Shown: one piece after another, positions 26,137 through 33,516 of the stretch | Layout of the letters: each line of letters opens with the position of its first letter | Position numbering within the stretch: position 1 is the stretch's first letter | NCBI GenBank assembly: GCA_031262125.1 | Contig: JAISII010000118.1 | Location: 1 to 33,918, forward strand | Length of the DNA stretch: 33,918 bases | Direction: 5' to 3' | Source: Oscillospiraceae bacterium | GTDB taxonomy: Bacteria; Bacillota; Clostridia; Oscillospirales; Acutalibacteraceae | The notes under the pieces: model-generated | Databases searched by the model: none | The model's input: only the letters and a program-made list of their open reading frames with translations | What the model was told of the DNA's origin: nothing | Translations under genes and position numbers: made by a program

Positions 26137-26538
26137 TTAATGCTTACAATTTTTGCGGATTGTCAGAATATTCAGTTCTCCGCTGCGTTGGTATTCTATA
26201 TGGTCGGTAAGCTTTTTTGCCATAAGCAAACCAAGCCCGCCTATTTCTCGCTCTTGCAAGGGCAGAGAAATATCGGGGTCGCTATGCTCCAATGGGTTAT
26301 ACGGTTTGCCTTTATCGGCAAATTCGACAGTAACAGCCTCTGCGTCGGAACTCACACGTATTCTTACATCGCCGCTACTCGGGCTGTAGGCATAAGAGGC
26401 TATATTTACAAAAACCTCTTCCGCCGCAATACGCAACTGGGTTTGCTCTTTAAAACCAAGCCCGGTTGCAGCCTGCTCAATAAAGTCAAGCACCTTATCG
26501 GCATTGTTAAGGCTTGCTGCCACAATAATTTCGTTCAT
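26137..26538 (-). CDS. RsbW/SpoIIAB-like serine kinase (anti-sigma factor family)
   Basis: This 133-aa GHKL ATPase domain is of the normal family size. The N box is EEVFVNI (E40/E41, N45), the G1 box is FADKGKPYNP (D75, G77) and the G2 box is REIGGLGLLMAKKL (G100, G101, G103), all intact. Family members phosphorylate a STAS partner and often bind a sigma factor. Here the STAS gene is 5 bases upstream and the phosphatase 32 bases downstream, completing a partner switch. No sigma factor gene lies in the window, so the output may be another protein, possibly the transporter ATPase. GGAG stands 9 bases before the ATG. Confidence 0.93.
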   Translation of the reverse strand: MNEIIVAASLNNADKVLDFIEQAATGLGFKEQTQLRIAAEEVFVNIASYAYSPSSGDVRIRVSSDAEAVTVEFADKGKPYNPLEHSDPDISLPLQEREIGGLGLLMAKKLTDHIEYQRSGELNILTIRKNCKH

Positions 26539-26543
26539 TAAAA

Positions 26544-26843
26544 TTACTCCAAAGTGAGTATATCGGAAAATCCGGTCATATCAAAAACTTCTTTAATTTC
26601 TTCCGAAATATTTTGTAAGACAAGCGAACCGTTTATTGCGTCGGCTTTTTTTTGTGCTTTAAGCAACACCCTAAGCCCGGCACTGGATACATAAATCAAA
26701 TCCGCAAAATCCAACACAACATTTTCAGATTCATCAAACGCCGGCAAAAGCTCTGCCTCAAGCATTGGTGCAGTGGTGGTGTCAAGCCGTCCGGCACACT
26801 GCAATACTAAACTTTCGCCGTCTTGTTTTTTGTTAATTTCCAT
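26544..26843 (-). CDS. STAS-domain anti-sigma factor antagonist
   Basis: This 99-aa single STAS domain has the SpoIIAA/RsbV length. The conserved phospho-acceptor loop reads LIYVSSAGLRVLL, with Ser53/Ser54 as the likely site. In this family the RsbW-like kinase phosphorylates it and the PP2C phosphatase reverses that; both are encoded next in the operon. It is the first gene, 31 bases after a sigma-A promoter, and its ribosome site is GGGTGA. Confidence 0.93.
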   Translation of the reverse strand: MEINKKQDGESLVLQCAGRLDTTTAPMLEAELLPAFDESENVVLDFADLIYVSSAGLRVLLKAQKKADAINGSLVLQNISEEIKEVFDMTGFSDILTLE

Positions 26844-26873
26844 TTAGAATCACCCATAACCTATCAATTTTTT

Positions 26874-26902
26874 ATTATAGTTATATCTTGCAATTTTAAC
26901 AA
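26874..26902 (-). promoter_or_regulatory. Promoter of the partner-switch/transporter operon
   Basis: On the minus strand TTGTTA (26897-26902) and TATAAT (26874-26879) have a 17-bp spacer, 30 bases before the STAS start. All five downstream genes have gaps of 46 bases or less, so one transcript is likely. Confidence 0.65.
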
Positions 26903-26961
26903 TATTTAAACATTATAATTATAACCTCAAACCGGCAAAATTGCAAGCAGAAAAACTCCGC

Positions 26962-26990
26962 TTGTGCAAGGGTATAAACAGTGATATAAT
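26962..26990 (+). promoter_or_regulatory. Promoter of the C39-like lipoprotein gene
   Basis: TTGTGC (26962-26967) and TATAAT (26985-26990), 17-bp spacer; the ribosome site AGGAGGT follows at 27000. Confidence 0.55.
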
Positions 26991-27011
26991 TGAGGCACAG
27001 GAGGTACCTAA

Positions 27012-27794
27012 ATGAACACTTTAAAACTTAAGTCATTACTGATAACCTTTATAATTATTATCGCATTATGCTTTGCGGGCTGTTCGCAGCAAAATATAAC
27101 TCTGCCAAATACGTCTGTGCCACACTTTAGCACTTCAAACATAGAAGTTACTACCACCGCCGCTGTGCCTTCAACTCAGGCTATAAGCCGGTTGGAGCAA
27201 TGGGGCTTGGGTAAGACAGAAACCGAACACATAAGCCAAAACAGAAGCTATGAATGGTACATAGACCAATGGAATACGGGCTATGCTTCGGGGAACAATT
27301 GCGGACCTTCGTGTGCTGTTATGGCCGCCAAATGGTTCGACGAGGATTTTCAAAAAACTGTAGAGGACGCACGGGACACCTTCCCTAACGACGGCGGATG
27401 GTGGTATATTAACAATATTTATGACTTTTTAACCGACAACGATATTCCCTGTGCTTTAAAGAGCAATATTTCTCTGTCATCAATTAAAAGCGAAATTAAA
27501 GATGGAAATATTCTGATTTTTAATATTAACACCGAAGATATACCCTATAACTATGAGGAAGAGCAGCACACGGGCAAGCCATACATTGGCGATTTTGGGC
27601 ATTTTATTATAGTTAAGGGCTACCGAGTAGTTGATGACACAACATTTTTTGAAGTGTATGACCCGTATGGGTTTGATGCCAAATACAGCGACGGCACATT
27701 AAAGTGCAAAGACAGGTATTATTTAGCCGATGAGGTGATTAATTCGGCTTCGGGTTGGTGCCCGGAGTATCTGGCAATTTTGCCGAAAGATTAA
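27012..27794 (+). CDS. C39-family (papain-like) peptidase lipoprotein
   Basis: This 260-aa exported protein has a lipobox ending in Cys24 (LCFAGC) and a Thr/Ser-rich linker to about residue 58. The domain behind it has NNCGPSC with catalytic Cys97, GDFGHFIIV with His197 and VYDPYG with Asp217, the C39/NlpC-like order Cys-His-Asp. It likely acts on the outer face of the membrane. The substrate is unknown; it is not fused to an ABC transporter, so a bacteriocin-processing role is not supported. It is monocistronic between its own promoter and a strong terminator. Confidence 0.85.
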   Translation: MNTLKLKSLLITFIIIIALCFAGCSQQNITLPNTSVPHFSTSNIEVTTTAAVPSTQAISRLEQWGLGKTETEHISQNRSYEWYIDQWNTGYASGNNCGPSCAVMAAKWFDEDFQKTVEDARDTFPNDGGWWYINNIYDFLTDNDIPCALKSNISLSSIKSEIKDGNILIFNINTEDIPYNYEEEQHTGKPYIGDFGHFIIVKGYRVVDDTTFFEVYDPYGFDAKYSDGTLKCKDRYYLADEVINSASGWCPEYLAILPKD

Positions 27795-27819
27795 TTTATC
27801 TATAACCCAAAACCACAAA

Positions 27820-27858
27820 CCCCGGAAGAATTTAAAACTCTTCCGGGGCTATATTTTT
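27820..27858. terminator. Rho-independent terminator after the C39-like gene
   Basis: A perfect 10-bp stem CCCCGGAAGA/TCTTCCGGGG (27820-27829, 27839-27848) is followed by CTATATTTTTTA. It may also have been the original pckG terminator from the other side. Confidence 0.85.
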
Positions 27859-27890
27859 TATTGAATTGTTACAACACAGAACAAAGCAAA

Positions 27891-28000
27891 TTAACCAAGT
27901 CGAGCTTCTAACCCCTCAAGCTGTGATTTAAGCTTGGCGGGCAGTCTGTCGCCGAATTTTTTGTAAAATTCTTCAATACCTTCCGATTCTTTAGCCCATT
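27891..28000 (-). pseudogene. Displaced 3' end of a PEP carboxykinase gene
   Basis: These 110 bases match the last 110 bases of the intact PEP carboxykinase gene (29500-29609) at 104 positions with no gap. Read on the minus strand they still encode its C-terminus (EEFYKKFGDRLP, ending ARLG and stop), with three amino-acid changes (V to A, E to K, S to A) and otherwise silent ones. The match ends abruptly at the stop of the GK/TIR-like gene. It looks like the original gene end, cut off when the 1.5-kb insertion arrived. Confidence 0.88.
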
Positions 28001-29090
28001 ACTCATAATTGATAGATTCAAGCCAATCATAAAAAATCTGCTCGAACTCAATTTCTTTAGTATACTCTTTATATAAGTCCTTTACTAAATCAAAGGGAAC
28101 ATCTTTCAATCCAGTATATTTAAGTATGAGACACTTTTTTCCTTGGTTGTGCATTACACCTAATTCATATGCAACATTTGGGCTGTAGTTCGCACCTTCC
28201 TCAGGTTCATCAAATAGTGCAATGCCATATTTGCAACAATGAAGAGCCGCAATAGGATTGTCTACTTTGCCTGTAATATTCCACTCTGGAGCATCGGCAC
28301 GAACGCAATTGTAACCACACTTCTTTAGTTCGTTCTTTATAAAGCCTGAAAAAGCTTGATTATTCTTCCGAAATTTCATCATTAAAAATACGTTCTTTTC
28401 ATACGGATGTTTTTTTAACAAATTTTGCATTGTACGCTTATAGGGTGATAACCCATTGAGTGGAAAATATTCTATGGGGCTGACATATAGCCTATCTGGG
28501 TTTGCATCAATTTTTGTATATTTATTTACCAACGCTTTAATTTTCCTGTGCAAATCAGTTTTATTAGAGCGGTTAATTATCACATTTCTGTATATGTCAT
28601 TTTCGAGATAGTCCTGAAACACTAAATTTGACCGCTCTACTCTAAATCTGATGGATTGACTATCATACCCATCTTCTTGCAATCGTTTTTCTATCAAGCC
28701 CATATCAGAATAAATATAAACTGGAACAACAAGGACACGTTTGCAATAGATTTCACACAATTTATTTATAAGGTCTTGACTACGGACTATTATAAATGTA
28801 CTCGTGTATTGTGCTATAGCCTTATCAATCTCCGATTTCTTAAATCCGTATCGTCTTCCTCCATAGGAATACATGAACAGTGGGTCTTTTTTGCTCTCAA
28901 GTAAAGAATCAAAATCGTCATCGGAAATGAAAATCAAATCGGATTTTTTAGCTTCTTCCTGTTCCCTTTTTTCACGGGTAGTGTACTTATTGACTTTGGT
29001 TGCACTATATCTATATGTACCGGCTATGTAATTCACTAAATCAGACTTTCCGGAACCTGCTGCACCGTCAACTAAAAACAACACTTTCAT
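27999..29090 (-). CDS. Guanylate-kinase-like P-loop domain fused to a TIR-like/NDT-like nucleotide-binding domain
   Basis: This 363-aa cytoplasmic protein starts at ATG 29090, six bases after GAGGG. Residues 1-195 resemble guanylate kinase: P-loop GAAGSGKS (9-16), YTTREKREQE in the place of the GMP-binding TTR motif, and a lid-like LIEKRLQEDGYDSQSIRFRVERS region. Residues about 228-363 contain NVFLMMKF, CVRADAPEW, the glycine-rich turn after FDEP, and PNVAYELGVMHNQGKKC (Glu309), the pattern of TIR-like and nucleoside deoxyribosyltransferase-like domains. Such domains serve as NAD- or nucleotide-cleaving effectors in bacterial immunity. The gene is alone, has its own promoter and sits in an insertion at the pckG 3' end. 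A defence role is inference. Its stop codon abuts the displaced pckG end. Confidence 0.8.
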   Translation of the reverse strand: MKVLFLVDGAAGSGKSDLVNYIAGTYRYSATKVNKYTTREKREQEEAKKSDLIFISDDDFDSLLESKKDPLFMYSYGGRRYGFKKSEIDKAIAQYTSTFIIVRSQDLINKLCEIYCKRVLVVPVYIYSDMGLIEKRLQEDGYDSQSIRFRVERSNLVFQDYLENDIYRNVIINRSNKTDLHRKIKALVNKYTKIDANPDRLYVSPIEYFPLNGLSPYKRTMQNLLKKHPYEKNVFLMMKFRKNNQAFSGFIKNELKKCGYNCVRADAPEWNITGKVDNPIAALHCCKYGIALFDEPEEGANYSPNVAYELGVMHNQGKKCLILKYTGLKDVPFDLVKDLYKEYTKEIEFEQIFYDWLESINYE

Positions 29091-29126
29091 ATAGCACCCT
29101 CGTTTCTTAGTCATGATATTTTTAAT

Positions 29127-29155
29127 ATTATACCACGCTTCAACGAAAAAAGCAA
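29127..29155 (-). promoter_or_regulatory. Promoter of the GK/TIR-like gene
   Basis: On the minus strand TTGCTT (29150-29155) and an extended -10 TGG-TATAAT (29127-29132), 17-bp spacer, 36 bases before the chosen start. It argues against the longer open frame from 29201. Confidence 0.65.
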
Positions 29156-29289
29156 CAAATTTTAACTCGACGCCGCACAATTTGTTTATCGTTTCATTCA
29201 CGCCCTAGATTTAACCGTCAAATCCTCTTTGCCCCACCATTTTCATTATCCATTTGTGTTTGCTCTCGGTCTATTGTATGTGTTAATTT

Positions 29290-29401
29290 TCCCCTCCGGG
29301 GAGGGGTGGCTGCTCCCAAAGTAATTAACAAGATTTGTTTTTACTAAAATCTAAAAAAATAAAAATATTTTTAGATTGAGCAGAGCAGACGGGGTGGTTT
29401 C
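29290..29401 (-). repeat. Palindromic intergenic repeat, unit 3 (inverted)
   Basis: Its ends are the reverse complement of unit 2: AAACCACCCCGTC at 29401-29389 and GCCACCCCTCCCC with AGGGG near 29312-29290. The middle differs and carries an AATCTAAAAA/TTTTTAGATT stem. Next to it (29402-29434) lies a run of CAAGA-rich short repeats. The region 29202-29431 holds no gene. Confidence 0.6.
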
Positions 29402-29431
29402 AAGAAGCAAGACACAAGATGCAAGAAGCAA

Positions 29432-29463
29432 GAAAACCCGCCTTACTTTCACATAAGGCGGGT
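29432..29463 (-). terminator. Terminator of the PEP carboxykinase gene
   Basis: A perfect 10-bp stem ACCCGCCTTA/TAAGGCGGGT (29436-29445, 29454-29463), with TTTTC after it on the minus strand. It lies within the inserted segment. Confidence 0.8.
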
Positions 29464-29499
29464 CGTTTTGTTCTACTATTAAAAAACACTCAAACCAAC

Positions 29500-31263
29500 T
29501 TAACCAAGTCGGGATTCTAACCCCTCAAGCTGTGATTTAAGCTCGGCGGGCAGTCTGTCGCCGAATTTTTTGTAAAATTCTTCAATACCCTCCGACTCTT
29601 TAACCCATTGGGCATTGTCTACGGTTAAAATTGATTTTAAAGTTTCAAAGTCAATGTCCAGCCCGTCGATGTTAATATCGTCGGCTTTCGGAACAAAACC
29701 GATAGGTGTTTCTACAGCATCGGCAGTGCCTTCGCAACGGTCAATAATCCATTCCAAAACACGGAAGTTATCGCCAAAGCCCGGCCACAAGAAGTTGCCC
29801 TCGTCATCCAGCCTAAACCAGTTTACGTTAAAGATTTTTGGAGCTTTGTCGCCCAGAATCTCGCCCATTTTAATCCAGTGAGCAAAATAATCGCCCATAT
29901 GGTAGCCGCAAAACGGCAGCATTGCCATTGGGTCACGGCGTACCACGCCAACTGCACCGGTTGCAGCAGCTGTGGTTTCGGATGCCATTATTGAGCCCAC
30001 GAACACACCGTTGTTCCAATCACGTGATTGATAAACAAGGGGCGTTGTTTGTGCACGACGACCACCGAAAATAATTGCCGAAATCGGCACGCCGGTTGTA
30101 GAGTCAAACTCGGGGCTTATGCACGGGCAATTTTGTGCCGGAGCAGTAAAGCGGCTGTTGGGGTGAGCACCTTTTTCGGTCGAAGCTGTGCCGTCCCACG
30201 GGTTGCCCTTCCAGTCGATTGCGTTTGCGGGGGGAGTTTTGTTAAGACCTTCCCACCAAACGGTGTTATCGTCAAGGTTTTGAACCACATTTGTAAATAT
30301 AGTATTTTTTTGTGTTGAAGCCAACGCATTGGGGTTGGATTTTGCATTTGTGCCGGGTGCAACACCAAAAAAGCCGTTTTCGGGGTTAATTGCATACAAC
30401 CTGCCGTCTGCACCCTTACGCATCCAAGCAATATCGTCGCCAACGCACCAAACCTTATAGCCGTTTTTACGGTAGCCCTCGGGCGGAATTAGCATTGCAA
30501 GGTTTGTTTTGCCACAAGCCGAGGGGAACGCAGCGGTAACGTATTTAATCTCGCCATTGGGTTTTTCAACCCCCAAAATGAGCATATGCTCTGCCATCCA
30601 TTCGTCTTTTTGCCCTAAGTATGAAGCAATTCTCAGTGCAAAGCATTTTTTACCCAGCAAAACATTGCCACCGTAAGCCGAGTTAACGCTGATGATTGTG
30701 TTATCCTCGGGGAAGTGGCATATGTAACGCTTTTCAGCGTCAATATCGCAGCTGCAATGCAAGCCTCTAACCCAATAGTCGCTGTCGCCCAAAACGTCAA
30801 AAACTTTGCTGCTTACACGTGTCATAATCGCCATATTTAAAACAACATAAATCGAATCGGTAACCTCTACGCCAATTTGTGCCAAAGGCGAGCCAATTGG
30901 ACCCATCGAGTACGATATAACATACATTGTGCGGCCTTTATAGCTGCCGCGGGCAATATCATAAAGCATTTTATATGCTTCCGCCGGAGCTTTCCAGTTA
31001 TTTGTAGGGCCTGCATTCTCGGGCACAGTGGAGCAAATAAAGGTTCTGTCCTCTACTCTTGCAACGTCGTTAACCTTTGTGCGGTGCAAATAGCAACCCG
31101 GCAGTTTTTCTTCGTTCAGCTTAATAAGCTCGCCGCTTGCAACAGCCTGCCCACGCAGTTGGTCCAGCTGCTCTTTACTGCCGTCAATCCAAACAATGCT
31201 GTCGGGCGTTGTAAGCTGTTCCATTTCTTTAACCCAATTAAGAACCGATTTGTTTTTAGTCAT
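29500..31263 (-). CDS. pckG: Phosphoenolpyruvate carboxykinase (GTP)
   Basis: This 587-aa cytosolic enzyme interconverts oxaloacetate + GTP and PEP + CO2 + GDP, linking the TCA-side C4 acids to gluconeogenesis or, in fermenters, fixing CO2. Length and motifs are of the GTP type: FPSACGKTNLAMLIP near residues 246-260 (P-loop with the reactive Cys), VGDDIAWMRKG (metal site), PISAIIFGGRRA and MLPFCGYHMGDYFAHW. ATG 31263 is chosen because TAGGATG stands 6 bases before it; an upstream in-frame start is not supported. The last 110 bases are repeated at 27891-28000, so the present 3' end may have come with the insertion next door. Confidence 0.97.
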   Translation of the reverse strand: MTKNKSVLNWVKEMEQLTTPDSIVWIDGSKEQLDQLRGQAVASGELIKLNEEKLPGCYLHRTKVNDVARVEDRTFICSTVPENAGPTNNWKAPAEAYKMLYDIARGSYKGRTMYVISYSMGPIGSPLAQIGVEVTDSIYVVLNMAIMTRVSSKVFDVLGDSDYWVRGLHCSCDIDAEKRYICHFPEDNTIISVNSAYGGNVLLGKKCFALRIASYLGQKDEWMAEHMLILGVEKPNGEIKYVTAAFPSACGKTNLAMLIPPEGYRKNGYKVWCVGDDIAWMRKGADGRLYAINPENGFFGVAPGTNAKSNPNALASTQKNTIFTNVVQNLDDNTVWWEGLNKTPPANAIDWKGNPWDGTASTEKGAHPNSRFTAPAQNCPCISPEFDSTTGVPISAIIFGGRRAQTTPLVYQSRDWNNGVFVGSIMASETTAAATGAVGVVRRDPMAMLPFCGYHMGDYFAHWIKMGEILGDKAPKIFNVNWFRLDDEGNFLWPGFGDNFRVLEWIIDRCEGTADAVETPIGFVPKADDINIDGLDIDFETLKSILTVDNAQWVKESEGIEEFYKKFGDRLPAELKSQLEGLESRLG

Positions 31264-31288
31264 TATAATCATCCTAACATTAAATATT

Positions 31289-31362
31289 TGCGGCACTTTT
31301 GCAAAATTTTGCCGCAGTGGTTATTAGATATTTATTGTACCATACAATTGTTAATTTTGCAA
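31289..31362 (-). promoter_or_regulatory. Promoter and leader hairpin of pckG
   Basis: On the minus strand TTGCAA (31357-31362) and TACAAT (31334-31339) with a 17-bp spacer. The leader then contains TGCGGCA/TGCCGCA (31289-31295, 31310-31316) with GCAAAA/TTTTGC inside, ending 25 bases before the start codon. It has no U-run, so it is more likely a stability or regulator-binding element than a terminator. Confidence 0.6.
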
Positions 31363-31499
31363 GAAAAATTGTCATACTTGCAAAATTTATTCTTTTTTGA
31401 ATGATTTTGCCTTTTCAAATACATTTTTTTGAATAACTGCCGCATAAATTTATCAGTTTTATTCAGATTTAATCATAATTATAACCTTGGCTAAAACTG

Positions 31500-31528
31500 T
31501 TGCTTTTTGTGCAACTTTAGGTTACAAT
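31500..31528 (+). promoter_or_regulatory. Promoter of the DUF6062 gene
   Basis: TTGCTT (31500-31505) and TACAAT (31523-31528) with a 17-bp spacer, 35 bases before the ATG. Confidence 0.55.
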
Positions 31529-31563
31529 TAAGTAAAATCAGTTTTATAAAAGGAATTCAGAGA

Positions 31564-32244
31564 ATGAAAGAAAACATTTGCTCTATACCCATTAATGATA
31601 TTTTAGGTCCAAAACAAGGCTGCCCCATTTGCCGGATGTTCTATTGCCTTGAGGATAAGCATATTGAGCATATTACCGGTGCGGCGATGATGGAACCGTT
31701 GGTGCGGGTGCAAACCAACCAAAAAGGCTTTTGCCGCCGCCATTTGGAGTTGATGAACGAACGTGGCAACAGGCTGTCTAACGCACTGGTGCTGCAAACC
31801 CACCTGCAAGAAATTGCCGAAAAATTTTGCCCCGATGCACTTAAAGGGCGGTATAATAAAAAAGAAATTGAAAAGCTGCAAAACCTGCAAAAAACCTGCT
31901 ACATTTGCGAGCGGATTGAAAAAGATGTTGCCCATTTTTTTGAAACCCTGTTTAAAGAATATGAACAAAACGAAGAGTTTAGACAGCTTTTTAACGAGCA
32001 AGAGTACATTTGCCTTGAGCATTATACGGTATTGATTGAAAACGCCACAAAGGCACGCATTGCAAAAAAAGCAAAAGAAGATTTTATGCAAAATGTTATG
32101 CGGCTTTTTGGCGGCAAATTGCAAGAGCTGCAAACCGATATCGCCAAATTTGCAAGTATGTTTGATTACCGCAACAGCGGCGGCGATTTTGGCACAAGCA
32201 AAGACTCGATTGAGCGGAGTATTAAATTTTTGGGCGGCGAATAA
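31564..32244 (+). CDS. DUF6062 family protein with paired Cys motifs
   Basis: This 226-aa protein starts at ATG 31564 after AAAGGA; the longer frame from 31507 would start upstream of the -10 box. GCPICRM (near residue 19), GFCRRH and later CYICERIE and YICLEHY give two CxxC plus CxxxH-like sets that could bind zinc or a cluster. This agrees with the clostridial DUF6062 family as I recall it (CPLC, GFCRRHF motifs). The function of the family is not known. It has a promoter of its own, and no operon partner is closer than 120 bases. Confidence 0.82.
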   Translation: MKENICSIPINDILGPKQGCPICRMFYCLEDKHIEHITGAAMMEPLVRVQTNQKGFCRRHLELMNERGNRLSNALVLQTHLQEIAEKFCPDALKGRYNKKEIEKLQNLQKTCYICERIEKDVAHFFETLFKEYEQNEEFRQLFNEQEYICLEHYTVLIENATKARIAKKAKEDFMQNVMRLFGGKLQELQTDIAKFASMFDYRNSGGDFGTSKDSIERSIKFLGGE

Positions 32245-32364
32245 AACCCTCTTTACTTTGAACTTAAAAGTATTTATAATTAGCAATAGTGGCAAGGGGT
32301 TTTAATACTAAAATTAAGACGCCGCTGCAATTATAAATCTTTAATAAAGGAGCAAAAACTTATT

Positions 32365-32805
32365 ATGAAAAAACTTTTATCACTATTTTTAGCTTGCATT
32401 ATGTTGGCGGCACTTGCCGGCTGCGGTGCGGCACAAACAAACGCACCTGCAAGCACAACTCCTCCAACCGCAACCACTGTGCCTACAACAACACCTGCCC
32501 CCGTTGTTTTGGGCGAGGGCGAAACAGCCTTTGAACTATCGGTAACATCTGCCGACGGCACAAAAGAATACACAATTAACACAAGCAAGCAAACCTTGGG
32601 CGATGCCTTGCTGGAAGTGCAGCTGATTGAAGGCACCGAGTCGGAATTTGGGCTGTATGTAACTACTGTTGACGGTGTGGCCGCGGATGAATCAGCAAAT
32701 GAATACTGGGCGTTTTATATTAACGACGAGATGGCGGCAACAGGCGTTAGCTCAACCAATATTGAGGACGGCAAAGCCTATGCCCTAAAGCTTGAAAAAT
32801 GGTAA
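32365..32805 (+). CDS. DUF4430 (transcobalamin-like C-terminal) lipoprotein
   Basis: This 146-aa lipoprotein has a lipobox ending in Cys20 (LAALAGC), a Thr/Pro/Ala linker to about 50, and a DUF4430 domain to the end (SKQTLGDALLEVQLIEGTE, ANEYWAFYINDEMAATGVSS, DGKAYALKLEKW). DUF4430 resembles the C-terminal domain of transcobalamin/intrinsic factor. It overlaps the ECF S-component-like gene by 7 bases, so the two are coupled. A role as surface receptor for a corrinoid or similar vitamin fits but is inference. The ribosome site AAAGGAG precedes the start. Confidence 0.9.
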   Translation: MKKLLSLFLACIMLAALAGCGAAQTNAPASTTPPTATTVPTTTPAPVVLGEGETAFELSVTSADGTKEYTINTSKQTLGDALLEVQLIEGTESEFGLYVTTVDGVAADESANEYWAFYINDEMAATGVSSTNIEDGKAYALKLEKW

Positions 32806-33401
32806 GCAAAAAACTTTTAACCCTACGGGAGCTTGTGCTTTTTGCCCTTTTGGGTGCAATAATGTTTTGCGGCTACTTTTTTTTGCAGGTGCTGCCCAAT
32901 GTTGAGGTTGTGTCGCTGCTAATAGTGGTTTACACCGTCGTGTTCAGGGCAAAGGCGTTAATACCCATTTATGTTTATGTTGTTACAAATGGCATTGTTT
33001 ATGGGTTTGCACCGTGGTGGCTGCCATATTTGTACATTTGGGCGGTGCTTTGGGCGGTGGTTATGCTGTTGCCTAAGTTTAGTTTTTTTGGCAACGCTGC
33101 AAAAAACAAGAGTCCACTCTCCCCCAACAACAAAAATTCTGCCACAAAGCCTTTGCAAAAAAACGCACTGCTTGCCGTGCTTTATGCCGCAGTCAGCGGA
33201 GTTTTCGGGCTTGCCTTTGGTGCGTTGTATATGCCGGCACAGGCGTTGATGTTCGGGCTGAGCTTTAACGGTGCAGTTGCATGGTGGCTTGCCGGGCTTA
33301 TCTTTGACATTACGCACTGTGCGGCAAATTTTGCCTTGGGTTTTTTGGTGCTGCCCCTTGCGGCGGCTTTAAGCAGGCTAAAACATAGTGCCGACCGGTG
33401 A
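32799..33401 (+). CDS. ECF transporter S component-like membrane protein
   Basis: This 200-aa protein has about six hydrophobic segments, split by a hydrophilic loop near residues 95-125 (KSPLSPNNKNSATK). Size and layout fit the substrate-binding S component of energy-coupling-factor transporters, which share ATPase and T subunits encoded elsewhere. Its start lies within the DUF4430 gene (ATGG, stop TAA 7 bases on). DUF4430 next to an S component is a recurring pair in clostridia, where cobalamin uptake is suspected. No cobalamin riboswitch fits into the 120 bases upstream of the pair. Confidence 0.78.
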   Translation: MVSKKLLTLRELVLFALLGAIMFCGYFFLQVLPNVEVVSLLIVVYTVVFRAKALIPIYVYVVTNGIVYGFAPWWLPYLYIWAVLWAVVMLLPKFSFFGNAAKNKSPLSPNNKNSATKPLQKNALLAVLYAAVSGVFGLAFGALYMPAQALMFGLSFNGAVAWWLAGLIFDITHCAANFALGFLVLPLAAALSRLKHSADR

Positions 33402-33483
33402 GGTTTTTTATATATTAGCTTTGTGTAAAAAGTTTAGAATTTTTCTTAAAAAACACTAAAATCTTCAAATTCACAAAAAACTG

Positions 33484-33511
33484 CCCCCGTTTTAAAACGG
33501 GGGTTTTTCTG
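33484..33511. terminator. Bidirectional rho-independent terminator
   Basis: A perfect 10-bp stem CCCCCGTTTT/AAAACGGGGG (33484-33503) with TTTTT on the right and AAAAAA before it serves both the S-component gene and the opposing Fic gene. Confidence 0.85.
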
Positions 33512-33516
33512 TAGGG

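Noticed and set aside
29091..29201. Longer start for the GK/TIR-like protein
   Set aside because: The extra 37 codons contain the promoter -10 and -35 boxes; ATG 29090 has a good ribosome site and begins directly at the P-loop strand.
31603..32295. 230-aa minus-strand frame
   Set aside because: It is the mirror of the DUF6062 gene and has the hydrophobic/Cys pattern expected of an antisense shadow.
32245..32364. Cobalamin riboswitch before the DUF4430/ECF pair
   Set aside because: The gap of 120 bases is too short and no B12-box-like sequence was seen.
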